Shown here one piece after another: positions 58,001-64,000 of a DNA stretch of 64,000 nucleotides (the first letter of the stretch is position 1; the number at the start of each line of letters is the position of its first letter). The position numbers and the translations under genes are program-made. Origin of the DNA: Cladorhizidae sp. MBARI D1340-BT2 (lineage: Eukaryota > Porifera > Demospongiae > Poecilosclerida > Cladorhizidae); NCBI GenBank assembly GCA_028752905.1, contig JAQNBH010000009.1, forward strand, positions 31,539,442 to 31,603,441, written 5' to 3'. Under the pieces are notes generated by a model that saw nothing but the letters and a program-made list of their open reading frames with translations, did not search any database and was not told the origin of the DNA.

Positions 58001-58290
58001 TCTGGCTGAGCTCCAGGTCCTTGCATATATTTGTGCACTAATCTAATTTCTCATGTTTTTGGCAGGAAATGTTCTTCCCAGCGGCGCTGCATGAACTCAG
58101 CTATTCCAGCCTGGCGGTGGGAGTGTGGGAACACCGTTCCTTCAAGGACAGACTGCTGAGTGAAGTCCACTTCAAGTCGTTTTCTTTCTGGAAGAAATTT
58201 GTGAGTGATCCTGAACAAGTGGTCCACGACTGGTACGCTCTGGAAGCACCAACGTCCAATCTCACTTACAACTCTTACAAACAAAAATAA
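30861..58290 (+). CDS. RPH3A: Rabphilin-3A/synaptotagmin-like Rab effector, tandem C2 domains (14 exons, 1078 aa)
   Basis: Joined exons: 30861-30937, 32922-33062, 33437-33578, 33663-33755, 33930-34025, 38214-38247, 38571-40382, 40782-40855, 41403-41477, 42903-43009, 43172-43298, 52591-52745, 55110-55188, 58066-58290. All have GT-AG borders, phases agree throughout, and the total is 3237 nt. Domains: Rab-binding helix [16 protein letters not shown] (about residues 46-73); zinc finger with Cys 94, 97, 115, 118, 123, 126, 143 and 146; second Rab-binding element KKSGAWLV (154-161). A Ser/Pro-rich acidic linker spans 195-798, C2A 799-926 and C2B 927-1070. C2A keeps Ca2+-ligand Asp (829, 835, 889, 891, 897); C2B lacks them. 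Family role: a Rab3/Rab27 effector tethering secretory vesicles to the plasma membrane and SNAREs. SGAW and the CRGDG lead into the zinc finger favour rabphilin over Slp proteins; the long linker is Slp-like. Confidence 0.9.
30938..32921. other. Intron 1 with GT-rich array
   Basis: GT-AG intron of about 2 kb. It holds a C run near 31432-31444 and the GT/GCATGCAT array at 31558-31960. Open frames of 100-190 codons inside that array on both strands are low-complexity artefacts. Confidence 0.8.
31558..31960. repeat. Purine-pyrimidine alternating array, (GT)n with gcatgcatg
   Basis: About 400 bp of GT dinucleotides punctuated every 20-50 bp by gcatgcatg or 'ctgtgcatgcgtg'. Nearly strict purine-pyrimidine alternation makes it a strong Z-DNA candidate. 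Confidence 0.92.
32922..33062 (+). CDS. RPH3A: Rabphilin-like exon 2 (Rab-binding helix)
   Basis: Residues 26-73 (first base of the last codon pair only). [20 protein letters not shown] continues to EEIRIG, matching the N-terminal amphipathic helix of rabphilin-type Rab-binding domains. Acceptor 'cttcacag', donor gtcagt. Confidence 0.88.
33437..33578 (+). CDS. RPH3A: Rabphilin-like exon 3 (first half of zinc finger)
   Basis: [16 protein letters not shown] ... HCHDCCM: it supplies zinc ligands 94, 97, 115 and 118. It starts after 'tatgtag' and ends at the donor gtgagt. Confidence 0.93.
33663..33755 (+). CDS. RPH3A: Rabphilin-like exon 4 (second half of zinc finger)
   Basis: VICRRCEIK ... [10 protein letters not shown]: zinc ligands 123, 126, 143 and 146. 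It is a 31-codon symmetrical (phase 0) exon separated by an 84-bp intron from exon 3. Confidence 0.93.
33930..34025 (+). CDS. RPH3A: Rabphilin-like exon 5 (SGAW element)
   Basis: [19 protein letters not shown] then [13 protein letters not shown]: it carries the W-K-x-SGAW element that contacts Rab in rabphilin and Noc2. 32 codons, phase 0, donor gtcatt. Confidence 0.92.
34026..38213. other. Intron 5, 4.2 kb, 60% minisatellite
   Basis: Unique sequence at 34026-35380 shows no gene. The 30-bp array follows at 35383-37941, and a short stretch containing 'tgatcaacattgagagac', similar to text near 19664 and 47150, lies after it. Confidence 0.75.
35383..37941. repeat. 30-bp minisatellite, about 85 copies (2.56 kb)
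   Basis: Unit 'gggttgttcaagagtagaaa' plus 'gtgatgtcat'. The unit length is a multiple of three and stop-free in one frame per strand, which yields open frames of ~490 codons on both strands (repeats [10 protein letters not shown] and [10 protein letters not shown]); these are not genes. Irregular units recur in the same order, so the array contains a higher-order duplication (35520-35840 against 35943-36325). Shorter units lacking 'gtgatgtcat' parts appear after 36820 and 37440. Confidence 0.96.
38214..38247 (+). CDS. RPH3A: Rabphilin-like exon 6 (34-nt micro-exon)
   Basis: [11 protein letters not shown] plus one base, between 'tacctcag' and the consensus donor gtatgt. Inclusion is required to connect phase-0 exon 5 with exon 7, whose frame needs one carried base (A|GA, Arg). 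It is called from phase and splice sites, not from homology. Confidence 0.7.
38571..40382 (+). CDS. RPH3A: Rabphilin-like exon 7 (long disordered linker)
   Basis: 1812 nt, residues 195-798, low complexity: Ser-rich 5' half, acidic patches, and a proline-rich stretch ([18 protein letters not shown]) near 610-640. Four short acidic-Phe-Lys motifs (DDFKK, DEFKK, GEFKE, DLFKK) occur near 478, 523, 568 and 584. The open frame runs 11 bases past the donor (gtgaga at 40383) to a stop at 40393, but the splice restores phase with C2A. Confidence 0.9.
40383..40781. other. Intron 7
   Basis: 399 bp with donor gtgaga. It contains 'acctagctag' repeats at 40600-40660; otherwise unremarkable. Confidence 0.75.
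40782..40855 (+). CDS. RPH3A: Rabphilin-like exon 8 (C2A start)
   Basis: [20 protein letters not shown] ends at HKCD: the first two beta strands of a type-I C2 domain. Acceptor 'gttttacag', donor gtaagt. Confidence 0.92.
40856..41402. other. Intron 8
   Basis: 547 bp, GT-AG. No repeat or gene is recognised inside. Confidence 0.75.
41403..41477 (+). CDS. RPH3A: Rabphilin-like exon 9 (C2A Ca2+ loop 1)
   Basis: [20 protein letters not shown] then PGSKV: loop 1 with both Ca2+-ligand Asp residues. 25 codons, phase 0. Confidence 0.95.
41478..42902. other. Intron 9
   Basis: About 1.4 kb. It holds a C run near 41580 and a short tandem 'cttaggtaagtaatgt' at 41987 and 42030. Open frames near 41784-42454 have no recognised domain. 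Confidence 0.6.
42903..43009 (+). CDS. RPH3A: Rabphilin-like exon 10 (C2A middle)
   Basis: [20 protein letters not shown]..., the basic strand and NPVWNE-like turn of C2A. The acceptor reads ccagCAG|aag, a tandem NAGNAG site: starting at 42900 would add one Gln without changing the frame. Confidence 0.93.
43172..43298 (+). CDS. RPH3A: Rabphilin-like exon 11 (C2A Ca2+ loop 3)
   Basis: [20 protein letters not shown] ... RLLDKS: loop 3 with the D-x-D pair and the fifth acidic ligand. Ends in phase 0 at gtgagt. Confidence 0.95.
43560..44631. mobile_element. PIF/Harbinger-type non-autonomous element, TTA target site
   Basis: Left end AGACCTGTCTACACTGCAC; right end is the complement of AGGTCTGTCCACACTGCAC; both are flanked by TTA (43557-43559, 44632-44634), the 3-bp target duplication of PIF/Harbinger. 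No transposase is visible. It contains a three-copy ~61-bp tandem repeat (43826-43990). Confidence 0.85.
43826..43990. repeat. ~61-bp tandem repeat, 3 copies
   Basis: Three copies of a unit containing 'cccttaatttgttggaattt' and 'aatcgatgtagccactttcc' inside the Harbinger-type element. Confidence 0.85.
44655..44915. repeat. (TAG)n trinucleotide-rich region
   Basis: Interrupted TAG/CAG/TAA triplets begin 20 bp after the Harbinger-type element. Ser-rich and Tyr/Thr-rich frames here are artefacts. Confidence 0.9.
45443..46209. mobile_element. Foldback element, copy 2 (cf. 9990-10762)
   Basis: Arms of about 375 bp around a centre near 45832, nearly identical to the first copy along most of their length ('cctgtggttacaactttaga', 'gagctcagtagattctgc', 'ggtctagtaacttgcctata'). 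The left end follows a TTAA (45439-45442) but reads aaggggga; the right end reads gatgtcccccc without a TTAA. The terminal 20-30 bp differ from copy 1 and the poly-A/T arms are shorter. The centre of the arms differs from copy 1 (cgggtgg for cggttgg). Confidence 0.9.
46580..46750. repeat. ~46-bp tandem repeat, about 4 copies
   Basis: Copies of 'gggttagtgggtgtggcatg' plus 'tgcagttagttcctcag'; one copy lacks five bases. Confidence 0.85.
47390..47985. repeat. 39/40-bp minisatellite, about 15 copies
   Basis: Unit contains 'gtgcatgcacaccagggagg' and 'ctcccctgtcctccagtt'. Two unit lengths differ by one G in the ggag run, so reading frames shift between units and long overlapping frames appear on both strands. 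Confidence 0.93.
48366..48478. repeat. 56-bp repeat, two copies left of the insertion
   Basis: Unit with 'ctactggggcgggccactcc' and 'gaggcctctgcaagtgttgt', ending 'aggaaactaa'. Two further copies lie at 49460-49571; the Harbinger-type element entered at the final taa. Confidence 0.9.
48479..49456 (-). mobile_element. PIF/Harbinger element carrying only the Myb/SANT gene, TAA target site
   Basis: Ends AGGCCTGTCCACACT and its complement, flanked by TAA at 48476-48478 and 49457-49459. The termini are similar to those of the element at 43560. The subterminal regions are rich in 'aaacgacttaagtcg' and 'gtcgact' motifs. A short minus-strand Myb/SANT-like frame is present at 49033-49218; the DDE transposase gene is absent. 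Confidence 0.9.
49033..49218 (-). pseudogene. Myb/SANT-like DNA-binding protein fragment of Harbinger element
   Basis: [20 protein letters not shown] continues to [20 protein letters not shown] and [14 protein letters not shown]. This is the trihelix Myb/SANT-like domain (W...TKALIxIW...VQxxLDGxxRNxxVYExIAxxL) that Harbinger elements encode as the accessory DNA-binding protein. It is truncated after the third helix (stop after GRRLRT), where normal proteins continue for at least 100 residues. Confidence 0.8.
49460..49571. repeat. 56-bp repeat, two copies right of the insertion
   Basis: Same unit as 48366-48478, resuming in register after the target duplication. Confidence 0.9.
49908..50805. 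repeat. 39-bp minisatellite, about 23 copies
   Basis: Unit 'gttaaagtaagcaaacaagt' plus 'gctatgtagcgttaagtct'. Variable sites are c/t in tacg/tatg and the final tct/tcc. A multiple of three, so stop-free frames on both strands ([13 protein letters not shown] and its complement) are artefacts. One unit is partly duplicated at about 50532-50545. Confidence 0.95.
51042..51168. repeat. 73-bp minisatellite, left part
   Basis: Nearly two units of the array that continues at 52139; interrupted by the element at 51169-52138. Confidence 0.9.
51169..52138 (+). mobile_element. hAT-like non-autonomous element (970 bp) inside the 73-bp array
   Basis: Perfect 15-bp terminal inverted repeats CAGACGTTCCAACCC (one base less certain at the inner edge). 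Subterminal regions repeat tcggga/tcccga motifs. The 8-mers outside (tcatgttg; aattgttg) agree at 5 of 8, compatible with a decayed hAT target duplication. It holds a 92-codon open frame (51409-51687) of unknown family. Confidence 0.82.
51409..51687 (+). CDS. Unrecognised small open frame inside the hAT-like element
   Basis: [20 protein letters not shown]... then [20 protein letters not shown] and [20 protein letters not shown]. The composition looks protein-like (charged, no low complexity), but I do not recognise it and the flanks lack a hAT transposase. It could be a fragment of the parent element's gene or chance. Confidence 0.3.
   Translation: MEHTEIINHRSCTRAVVSLSAEIKKSFRACGITVKVDGSEDGQIHCLKVDKVTALAIPAITQATRQLLEGSDSGEDPWTKRMKNRSNITNSL
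52139..52590. repeat. 73-bp minisatellite, right part, ending in a splice acceptor
   Basis: About six units with 'gttgtgaacctgccctactc', 'tccagtgcagcacacatgca' and 'atgcccagcatggaatgggt'. Some units have a shorter 'tgcctcat' end. Each unit contains the pyrimidine tract and ctccag; the last one (52565-52590) serves as the acceptor of exon 12. Confidence 0.93.
52591..52745 (+). CDS. RPH3A: Rabphilin-like exon 12 (C2B start)
   Basis: [20 protein letters not shown] ... [14 protein letters not shown] ... CEAFVK: C2B strands 1-3 without Asp in loop 1. The acceptor 'tactctccag' is the last copy of the 73-bp minisatellite. The last 66 bases and the donor are repeated 197 bp downstream without an acceptor. 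Confidence 0.92.
52680..53073. repeat. 197-bp tandem duplication including the 3' half of exon 12
   Basis: 52680-52876 is repeated almost without change at 52877-53073. The copy carries the last 66 coding bases, the donor gtaggc and the GT-rich intron start, but no acceptor. Confidence 0.93.
53220..53605. repeat. Polypyrimidine minisatellite, 15-bp unit (cctcctccctcccat)
   Basis: About 390 bp of C/T on the + strand with occasional A. It is strand-asymmetric and could form triplex or G-quadruplex structures on the minus strand. Frames in it are artefacts. Confidence 0.93.
53675..53935. repeat. 37-bp minisatellite, about 7 copies
   Basis: Unit 'gcagatgcacatgcatgtga' plus 'ggtgctcaccctgcact'. 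Confidence 0.92.
54090..54260. repeat. ~35-bp tandem repeat, about 5 copies
   Basis: Unit 'tatgaacacggtgttgtaga' plus 'gataggttgtcttcc'. Confidence 0.9.
54427..54960. repeat. 33-bp minisatellite, about 16 copies
   Basis: Unit 'gattcctggtccagtctcac' plus 'cggggttccatgt', with cctgg/catgg and catgt/caggt variants. A multiple of three, so open frames on both strands are artefacts. Confidence 0.93.
55110..55188 (+). CDS. RPH3A: Rabphilin-like exon 13 (C2B middle)
   Basis: [20 protein letters not shown] then NPEFNE, the basic strand and NPEFNE turn of C2B. Its first base completes TG|T (Cys) from exon 12, so no exon is needed between. The acceptor follows a (TTG)n tract. Confidence 0.92.
55510..55668. 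repeat. 78-bp direct duplication
   Basis: Two copies of a block with 'catgtgctctccaggctgtg' and 'acagtttgacctagctagct'. Confidence 0.9.
56030..56440. repeat. 41-bp minisatellite, about 10 copies
   Basis: Unit 'ctctttgcaggcacctctgc' plus 'ttgcctggaggccctatgaat'. Each unit contains ctctttgcag, which resembles a splice acceptor. Confidence 0.93.
56731..57797. repeat. 40-bp minisatellite, about 26 copies
   Basis: Unit 'agcttatccatgagcatgtg' plus 'cactggatcagcatcacact', highly uniform. The main variants are agctt/ggctt at the unit border and gcatcac/gcaccac. Confidence 0.95.
58066..58290 (+). CDS. RPH3A: Rabphilin-like exon 14 (C2B end, stop)
   Basis: [20 protein letters not shown], then [16 protein letters not shown] and WYALE, the last strands of C2B, stop TAA at 58288-58290. 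Where Ca2+-binding C2 domains have D-x-D, this one has W-E-H, so loop 3 cannot bind Ca2+ in the usual way. Confidence 0.93.
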   Translation, partial: EMFFPAALHELSYSSLAVGVWEHRSFKDRLLSEVHFKSFSFWKKFVSDPEQVVHDWYALEAPTSNLTYNSYKQK

Positions 58291-60065
58291 CTTTCACAAA
58301 TACATATCTATCTGGCCATTAAGTATACCACACTTCTTGTTTAAAAGAATCAGTATTAGTTTCAAGGGTAGCCAGAAAAGCTAGTAAGAGATTCTAGTCC
58401 GTCCTGTTCACTTATGGAAGCTAGCTCATCTCTATGTCTGGACAATCACCAGCAGCTGACTAATATCACTTGCTTGATTTCATTCTTTTAATTTTAATTT
58501 TAATTTTTTAAATTTTGTGTCTACTTGTGTAAGGAGAATAACAAATGTTTTTAACCAATATATATAAAGAATCTTTTGACTTTGTGGTTGGGTATGTAAT
58601 GTTGTGACTCTTTGTCTTTCCTTTCCCCAATTAGAACACCTTCACAGATGCATCCACAAACTAGAGAGTTGCATGCCTCCCCAATTTGCTTGTTGGACAG
58701 ACAGTGTTGGCGTCCTTACACAGGGCTGGATCTATATTCATTATAATGGAAAATATACTCCATGGAATCAGTTATCCAGATCAAAGCTGGCATAAAGATC
58801 AGGCATTAAAATCAAGGCCGGCATTAAGATCAAGGCTGGCATTAAGATCAAGGCTGGCATTAAGATCAAGGCTGGCATTAAGATCAAGGCTGGGCGATTA
58901 TCTGAAATGTTGCAATCCTGTGCTGGAGTAGTGTCATCACTTCAGGGACCTAAAAGTCAGGTCAAAGTACGTGCCACTGCTATGCCCATTCAAGAAGCCA
59001 TAATTTAGCCCTCGTACTAATTGGTCTCGCCTTCAAAACATTATGTGAAACATGCTACAAATGGCTATATATAGAAAATCTGTCATCTCCCTCCCTGTGA
59101 GAATCCTGGATCCATCCCTGCTTACAGTGCTCCTATGTAGCAGTACAGGGAATGACATGCACCCCTGCTTACAATGGCTCCTACGTAGCACTACAGGGAA
59201 TGACAGTCCTAGTTGTGCACTGATTCGGGTGAATGTATGACACAACTGATGGAGCATCACTGTAGCATGAACTTACTTGCATGCCAAGGTTAGTGCTTCA
59301 GTAACACACGAGTGTATGTACAACGTTTTCCTGGCTATTAAGGTAAGGTGTCATCACAGTAACCAGTGCAAAACCTTGACAAGGTAAGGTGTCTTCACAG
59401 TAAATATTCCAGTATGTGTGTGTCTATGTGTGGTGTGTCCATATATGTGTGTGTGTGCATGCATACATACGGAGATTCGTGGGTACAACTGGTTGCTATA
59501 TAGTTGGGTTGCAGGCAGGTTACTAGTGATACCTCATGACTTCATGTTGAGGACTTTCGTGATCCTCACCTGCATTATCAGGACAGCACCCCCCCCCCCC
59601 CCCCCCCAAAATGTTGTTAGTTACTTGGTAAACCTGTTGAAGACCTTCCACTCAAGATTGACAAAACTTGACTACCACTTCCATGCAAGGGTCACAAGGT
59701 TAGCATCGCTCTGAGAATATGCCAACTTAGCAAAGAGTACAAAATGGTCTAAAAGCACTGAAACACAGTGGCTCTCCGAAACGAGCTGTTCAGATCCCAC
59801 TAGAGATGCACGAGCCATTATACTCCACCCAGCAAGTGTACAGAGACCTAGAAAGGACAGCACAATTGCTCAAATTCTGAGAAATCCTCAAATGATGTTG
59901 TGGCTGTGTATATTTCTGACCGCTGTAATGTGGTGCTTCCAAATCACCATGGTCACAATTTGCATGCTACAAGGTGAAAGTGAATGCGACCTAAAAACAA
60001 TGTTATCCTTCTGTATATATAGCTCTATCCATCTTGAGAGGTTATGTGGACAGGCCCATCAAGAT
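58291..60065. other. Region downstream of the rabphilin-like gene; no gene recognised
   Basis: The 3' UTR presumably starts here. No canonical AATAAA was seen, only a TATAAA at 58563-58568. Also present are a 20-bp tandem repeat at 58797-58893, a two-copy repeat near 59105-59205 ('cctgcttacaatggctccta'), and a C run at 59588-59607. Confidence 0.5.
58797..58893. repeat. ~19-bp tandem repeat, about 5 copies
   Basis: Unit 'aagatcaaggctggcatt'. Confidence 0.88.
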
Positions 60066-60448
60066 CAGATTATCAGTGGAAGAAATATTCCTTGGAGATG
60101 ACACCTGAGCTCTCCTCATTGACCTATCAGTGGAAGAAATATTCCTTGGAGATGACACCTGAGCTCTCCTCATTGACCTATCAGTGGAAGAAATATTCCT
60201 TGGAGATGACACCTGAGCTCTCCTCATTGACCTATCAGTGGAAGAAATATTCCTTGGAGATACCTAAGCTCTCCTCATTGACCTATCAGTGGAAGAAATA
60301 TTCCTTTGAGATGACACCTGAGCTCTCCTCATTGACCTATCAGTGGAAGAAATATTCCTTGGAGATACCTGAGCTCTCCTCATTGACCTATCAGTGGAAG
60401 AAATATTCCTTGGAGATGACACCTGAGCTCTCCTCATTGACCTATCAT
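60066..60448. repeat. 54/57-bp minisatellite, 7 copies
   Basis: Unit contains 'tatcagtggaagaaatattc' and 'ggagatgacacctgagctct', with two copies lacking 'tgacacc'-type bases. Peptide repeats on both strands are artefacts. Confidence 0.92.
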
Positions 60449-61500
60449 AAATGAAGGAGAGAAAATGAAACCATTCTTCAAGGAAGCCATTGGAGAAAGC
60501 TGAAAGTGATGATCTCTTTTTTCTATCCGTTACAGAAGCAGCAGCTGCCACAATCTGTAGGTTTGACGTAATAGCAGACACATTCCAGTGGCAAGTATAT
60601 AAGCTTCTCACAAGACTAGAGCACTGCAAATTTTATCCATTGATCCCAATGAAAATCAAGATGCAGTAAGTTTTGGCTGAAGATATTCAGCTTGAAGTCA
60701 CCAATAGGTTGCCACGCCAGTTAGCTCTTCAACTGATGTGTATTATGTGAGCTCTAGTGTAGCTAATGCATTTCCTTTGTAATGCCAACATACTGTGTAA
60801 GTATCACATATTATACAAGGGGGAATGAGGGGGGAGGGGAGGGAAGGTAAGACCCATCTACTCGTGCAGATGGTGATTTACTAAATTAGGCACGTGATGG
60901 AGTTGCCTTTCCATAGCGTAATTGAGAGGCAAACCTTGAACCTAAACAAAATGGCCAACACCAAGTGCAGCTGCTTCTTACTGATTCAGCTCAGTTGGAC
61001 TGTGTGCACAAGTATGTTTGTGGGATTTATAATCCTTTACCAATTTCAAGTAATCCTTTACCAATTTTATGTGTTTGGCTTCTGAATGTATGCAAGTTAA
61101 GTGTGGGGGAGCAGAAAGGTACATGCACAGTAGATAGACGGTGCTAAATTAGTAGTTGCAATGCATTGGACAGTTTGGAGTCTTCTGGTAGTAAACTTAT
61201 GAAGAGCAGACCTACTTACAAGTTGGTGGGGGACAGTAGATGGGTAATACAAACCCTCAAGGGGTGGGGGGGGGACTCCCCTCAGGGCCGTATTATCCAT
61301 AAGGCTGCCTAGACTGAAGCCTGGGGCTCCATAGGGACTAGGAGCTCATTATTTGTTTGCTGAGGCACTGGAACCAGCGCCCTATGGCTCCAATGGTGAA
61401 AGGCACTTTGCACTCTGCGCCATAGTAATACATGTACTGTGTTAAGCCTTTGATTAGCTTTCAGATGTTTAGAATGCTTGTTTAGAATGCTTGCATCCAT
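60449..61500. other. Intergenic; nothing recognised
   Basis: Short frames on both strands without motifs, and a G run near 61263-61273. Text after about 61290 may be the decayed upstream part of the hAT fragment below. Confidence 0.4.
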
Positions 61501-61758
61501 CAACTTGCAGGATGTCTTCCCCAATGTGTTGATATATCTACGCATATAATATTTGTCCCTTTTGGTGGCAAACTGTTCTGGGAAGTGTTCTCTCTCTGCC
61601 CTAAATGTGTGAAAATCTATTTACGCTCTACTCTGAAAGATGATAAACTAAACAGTCTGGCCCTGATGCACGTGGAATCGTCTGTGCTTAGGAAAACTGA
61701 TTTCAGTCCCATTCTTGATCAGTTTGTTGACCGAATTATGAGGAAAGTTTTTAATTGA
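61500..61758 (+). pseudogene. hAT transposase C-terminal dimerisation domain fragment (ZMYM1-like)
   Basis: LQDVFPNVLIYL at 61505-61540, then a frame change, then IYLRSTLKDDKLNSLALMHV at 61615-61675, followed by FSPILDQFVDRIMRKVFN and a stop at 61756-61758. FPN...YLRSTxxxxxLxxLALxxxE is the C-terminal (hATC) part of hAT transposases related to ZMYM1/52-kDa-repressor-like proteins. The catalytic part is missing or unrecognisable upstream. 'caataaa' follows at 61804. Confidence 0.72.
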
Positions 61759-62004
61759 AGATGTATTTTTGTCATTGTGAAAAGATTGACTGTACCTTAC
61801 CAATACAATAAATCTCCTTTCGTTAAATTTTTATTTGATAATTTAATTAAATATAAGTTAAGGAACAACATTAATTCCATATTCACTGATTTATAAATTC
61901 CATTTTATATAATTGATGTAGAACTCCAAATAAATGAGAATTTTGTTCCACCCACTTCCTTTTATTTATTTTTCTCGTATTAACACCCCCACATATAATT
62001 AGTT

Positions 62005-63235
62005 ATCATATATAACCTCTTATTAATAAGATAATTAATTGATTCTCTTATAACCTCTATTAATAAGATAATTAATTGATTCTCTTTTATAATCTCTATT
62101 AATAAGATAATTAACTGCTTCTCTTATATAACCTATTAATAAGATAATTAACTGCTTCTCTTATATAACCTATTAATAAGATAATTAAAATTTAATAAGA
62201 TAATTAACTGCTTCTCCTATATAACCTCTATTAATAAGATAATTAACTGCTTCTCTTATATAACCTCTATTAATAAGATAATTAACTGCTTCTCTTATAT
62301 AATCAGATAATTAACTGCTTCTCTTATATAACCAGATAATTAACTGCTTCTCTTATATAACCTCTATTAATAAGATAATTAACTGCTTCTCTTATTAACC
62401 TCTATTAATAAGATAATTAACTGCTTCTCTTATATAACCTCTATTAATAATATAATTAAATTTTAATAAGATAATTAACTGCTTCTCTTATATAATCTCT
62501 ATTAATAAGATAATTAACTGCTTCTCTTATATAACCTCTATTAATAATATAATTAAATTTTAATAAGATAATTAACTGCTTCTCTTATATAATCTCTATT
62601 AATAAGATAATTAACTGCTTCTCTTATATAACCTCTATTAATAAGATAATTAACTGCTTCTCTTATTAACCTCTATTAATAAGATAATTAACTGCTTCTC
62701 TTATTAACCTCTATTAATAAGATAATGTAACTGCTTCTCTTATATAACCTCTATTAATAATATAATTAAATTTTAATAAGATAATTAACTGCTTCTCTTA
62801 TATAATCTCTGTTAATAAGATAATTAACTGCTTCTCTTATATAACCTCTATTAATAAGATAATTAACTGCTTCTCTTATTAACCTCTTAAATAATCTCTA
62901 TTAATAAGATAATTAACTGCTTCTCTTATATAACCAGATCATTAACTGCTTCTCTTATATAACCTCTATTAATAAGATAATTAACTGCTTCTCTTATTAA
63001 CCTCTATTAATAAGATAATTAACTGCTTCTCTTATATAACCTCTATTAATAATATAATTAAATTTTAATAAGATAATTAACTGCTTCTCTTATATAATCT
63101 CTATTAATAAGATAATTAACTGCTTCTCTTATTAACCTCTATTAATAAGATAATTAACTGCTTCTCTTATATAACCTCTATTAATAAGATAATTAACTGC
63201 TTCTCTTATATAACCTCTATTAATAAGATGCTTTT
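62005..63235. repeat. A/T-rich 39-bp minisatellite, about 33 copies
   Basis: Unit 'taataagataattaactgct' plus 'tctcttatataacctctat', with several shortened variants and a recurring 'aatataattaaattttaata' insertion at about 62448, 62543, 62758 and 63050. The insertion spacing suggests higher-order duplication. Confidence 0.94.
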
Positions 63236-63384
63236 TTATTGCAGTGAAACGAATTGTCAAAACAATTATCCATAATTTTTTTTATCCACTTCGAAATATT
63301 ACTATATATACTCCCAATCCCAAAATGCTTTCTTGAAGAATTCTACTCACGCAATAAAATAAAAAATTGTGAGTAGAATTCTAC
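63236..63384. other. Spacer between arrays with a small inverted repeat
   Basis: 'gaagaattctactcac' at 63334 is followed by 'gtgagtagaattctac' at 63370, an inverted repeat of about 15 bp around an A/T-rich loop. Confidence 0.7.
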
Positions 63385-64000
63385 AGGAGACCCGCAAAAT
63401 GGATGTAGGGTTATGTACTGTGTCCTAGTGCCTGCCATGGGTCAGGCTATCAGCTGTAGATGGATGTAGGGTTATGTACTGTGGCCTAGTGCCTACCATG
63501 GGTCAGGCGGTCAGCTGTATGTATGTAGGGTTATGTACTGTGGCCTAGTGCCTACCATGGGTCAGGCTGTCAGATGTAGATGGATGGTAGGGTTATGTAC
63601 TGTCTAGTGCCTACCATGGGTCAGGCTGTCAGCTGTAGATTGGATGTAGGGTTATGTACTGTCTAGTGCCTACCATGGGTCAGGCTGTCAGCTGTAGATG
63701 GATGTAGGGTTATGTACTGTGGCCTAGTGCCTGCCATGGGTCAGGCTGTCAGCTGTAGATGGATGTAGGGTTATGTACTGTGGCCTAGTGCCTGCCATGG
63801 GTCAGGCTGTCAGCTGTAGATGGATGCAGGGTTATGTACTGTCTAGTGCCTACCATGGGTCAGGCTGTCAGCTGTAGATGGATGTAGGGTTATGTACTGT
63901 GGCCTAGTGCCTGCCATGGGTCAGGCTGTCAGCTGTAGATGGATGCAGGGTTATGTACTGTCTAGTGCCTGCCATGGGTCAGGCTGTCAGCTGTAGTGGA
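63385..64000. repeat. ~60-bp minisatellite running off the window
   Basis: About ten units with 'gatggatgtagggttatgta' and 'cctgccatgggtcaggctgt', in long ('ctgtggcctagtg') and short ('ctgtctagtg') versions. The right end lies outside the window. Confidence 0.93.

Larger units (their letters stand above)
55189..58065. other. Intron 13
   Basis: 2.9 kb with (TAA)n/(TTG)n near 55200-55262, a two-copy 78-bp repeat (55510-55668), an exon-like 'AGGAAAGCTGCAGAG' cassette at 56004-56018, a 41-bp array (56030-56440) and a 40-bp array (56731-57797). Confidence 0.85.

Noticed and set aside
61309..61545. 78-codon minus-strand frame
   Set aside because: The opposite strand reads as the end of a hAT transposase over part of it, so this is a shadow.

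Overview
The window is nuclear DNA of an animal. It has spliced genes with GT-AG introns, a tandem-C2 Rab effector of the rabphilin type (a family I know only from animals), and several classes of eukaryotic transposon. The very short introns beside repeat-stuffed long ones, and an orphan multi-pass membrane protein, would fit an early-branching marine invertebrate such as a sponge, but that is inference.

Only two host genes can be supported, both on the + strand. The first (16417-18952, three exons, 519 codons) encodes a secretory-pathway protein with a signal peptide, a glycosylatable luminal or extracellular region and about eight membrane segments; I do not recognise the family. The second (30861-58290, 14 exons) is a rabphilin-3A/synaptotagmin-like Rab effector. 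When the exons are joined at GT-AG sites every phase fits, giving 1078 aa: N-terminal Rab-binding helix, eight-cysteine zinc finger, ~600-residue Ser/Pro-rich acidic linker, C2A with Ca2+ ligands, and C2B without them.

Layout: 0-2.5 kb, dead Ty3/gypsy pol whose integrase core has become a 34-bp minisatellite. 5.4-8.0 kb, nearly intact hAT transposon (minus). 9.99-12.71 kb, a foldback element nested at the TTAA end of a TTAA-flanked element that carries a Mutator-like transposase remnant. 13.6-16.0 kb, truncated CR1/L2-like LINE (minus). 16.4-19.1 kb, membrane-protein gene. 19.4-21 kb, inverted-repeat elements. 21.5-23.5 kb, dead hAT-type gene (minus). 24-30 kb, no gene, several minisatellites. 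30.4-58.3 kb, the rabphilin-like gene. Its introns are packed with minisatellites (unit lengths 30, 33, 37, 39, 40, 41, 56 and 73 bp), two PIF/Harbinger-type elements, a second foldback element and a hAT-type non-autonomous element. 58.3-64 kb, more minisatellites and the C-terminal end of another hAT transposase.

Most long open frames here are artefacts of tandem arrays whose unit length is a multiple of three, or whose three-unit period is open. The most interesting signals are: a minisatellite born from integrase codons; a dispersed hairpin repeat with a hammerhead-like core and compensatory base changes; a minisatellite that supplies the real splice acceptor of a C2B exon; and a family of long, nearly perfect foldback elements with TTAA target sites.
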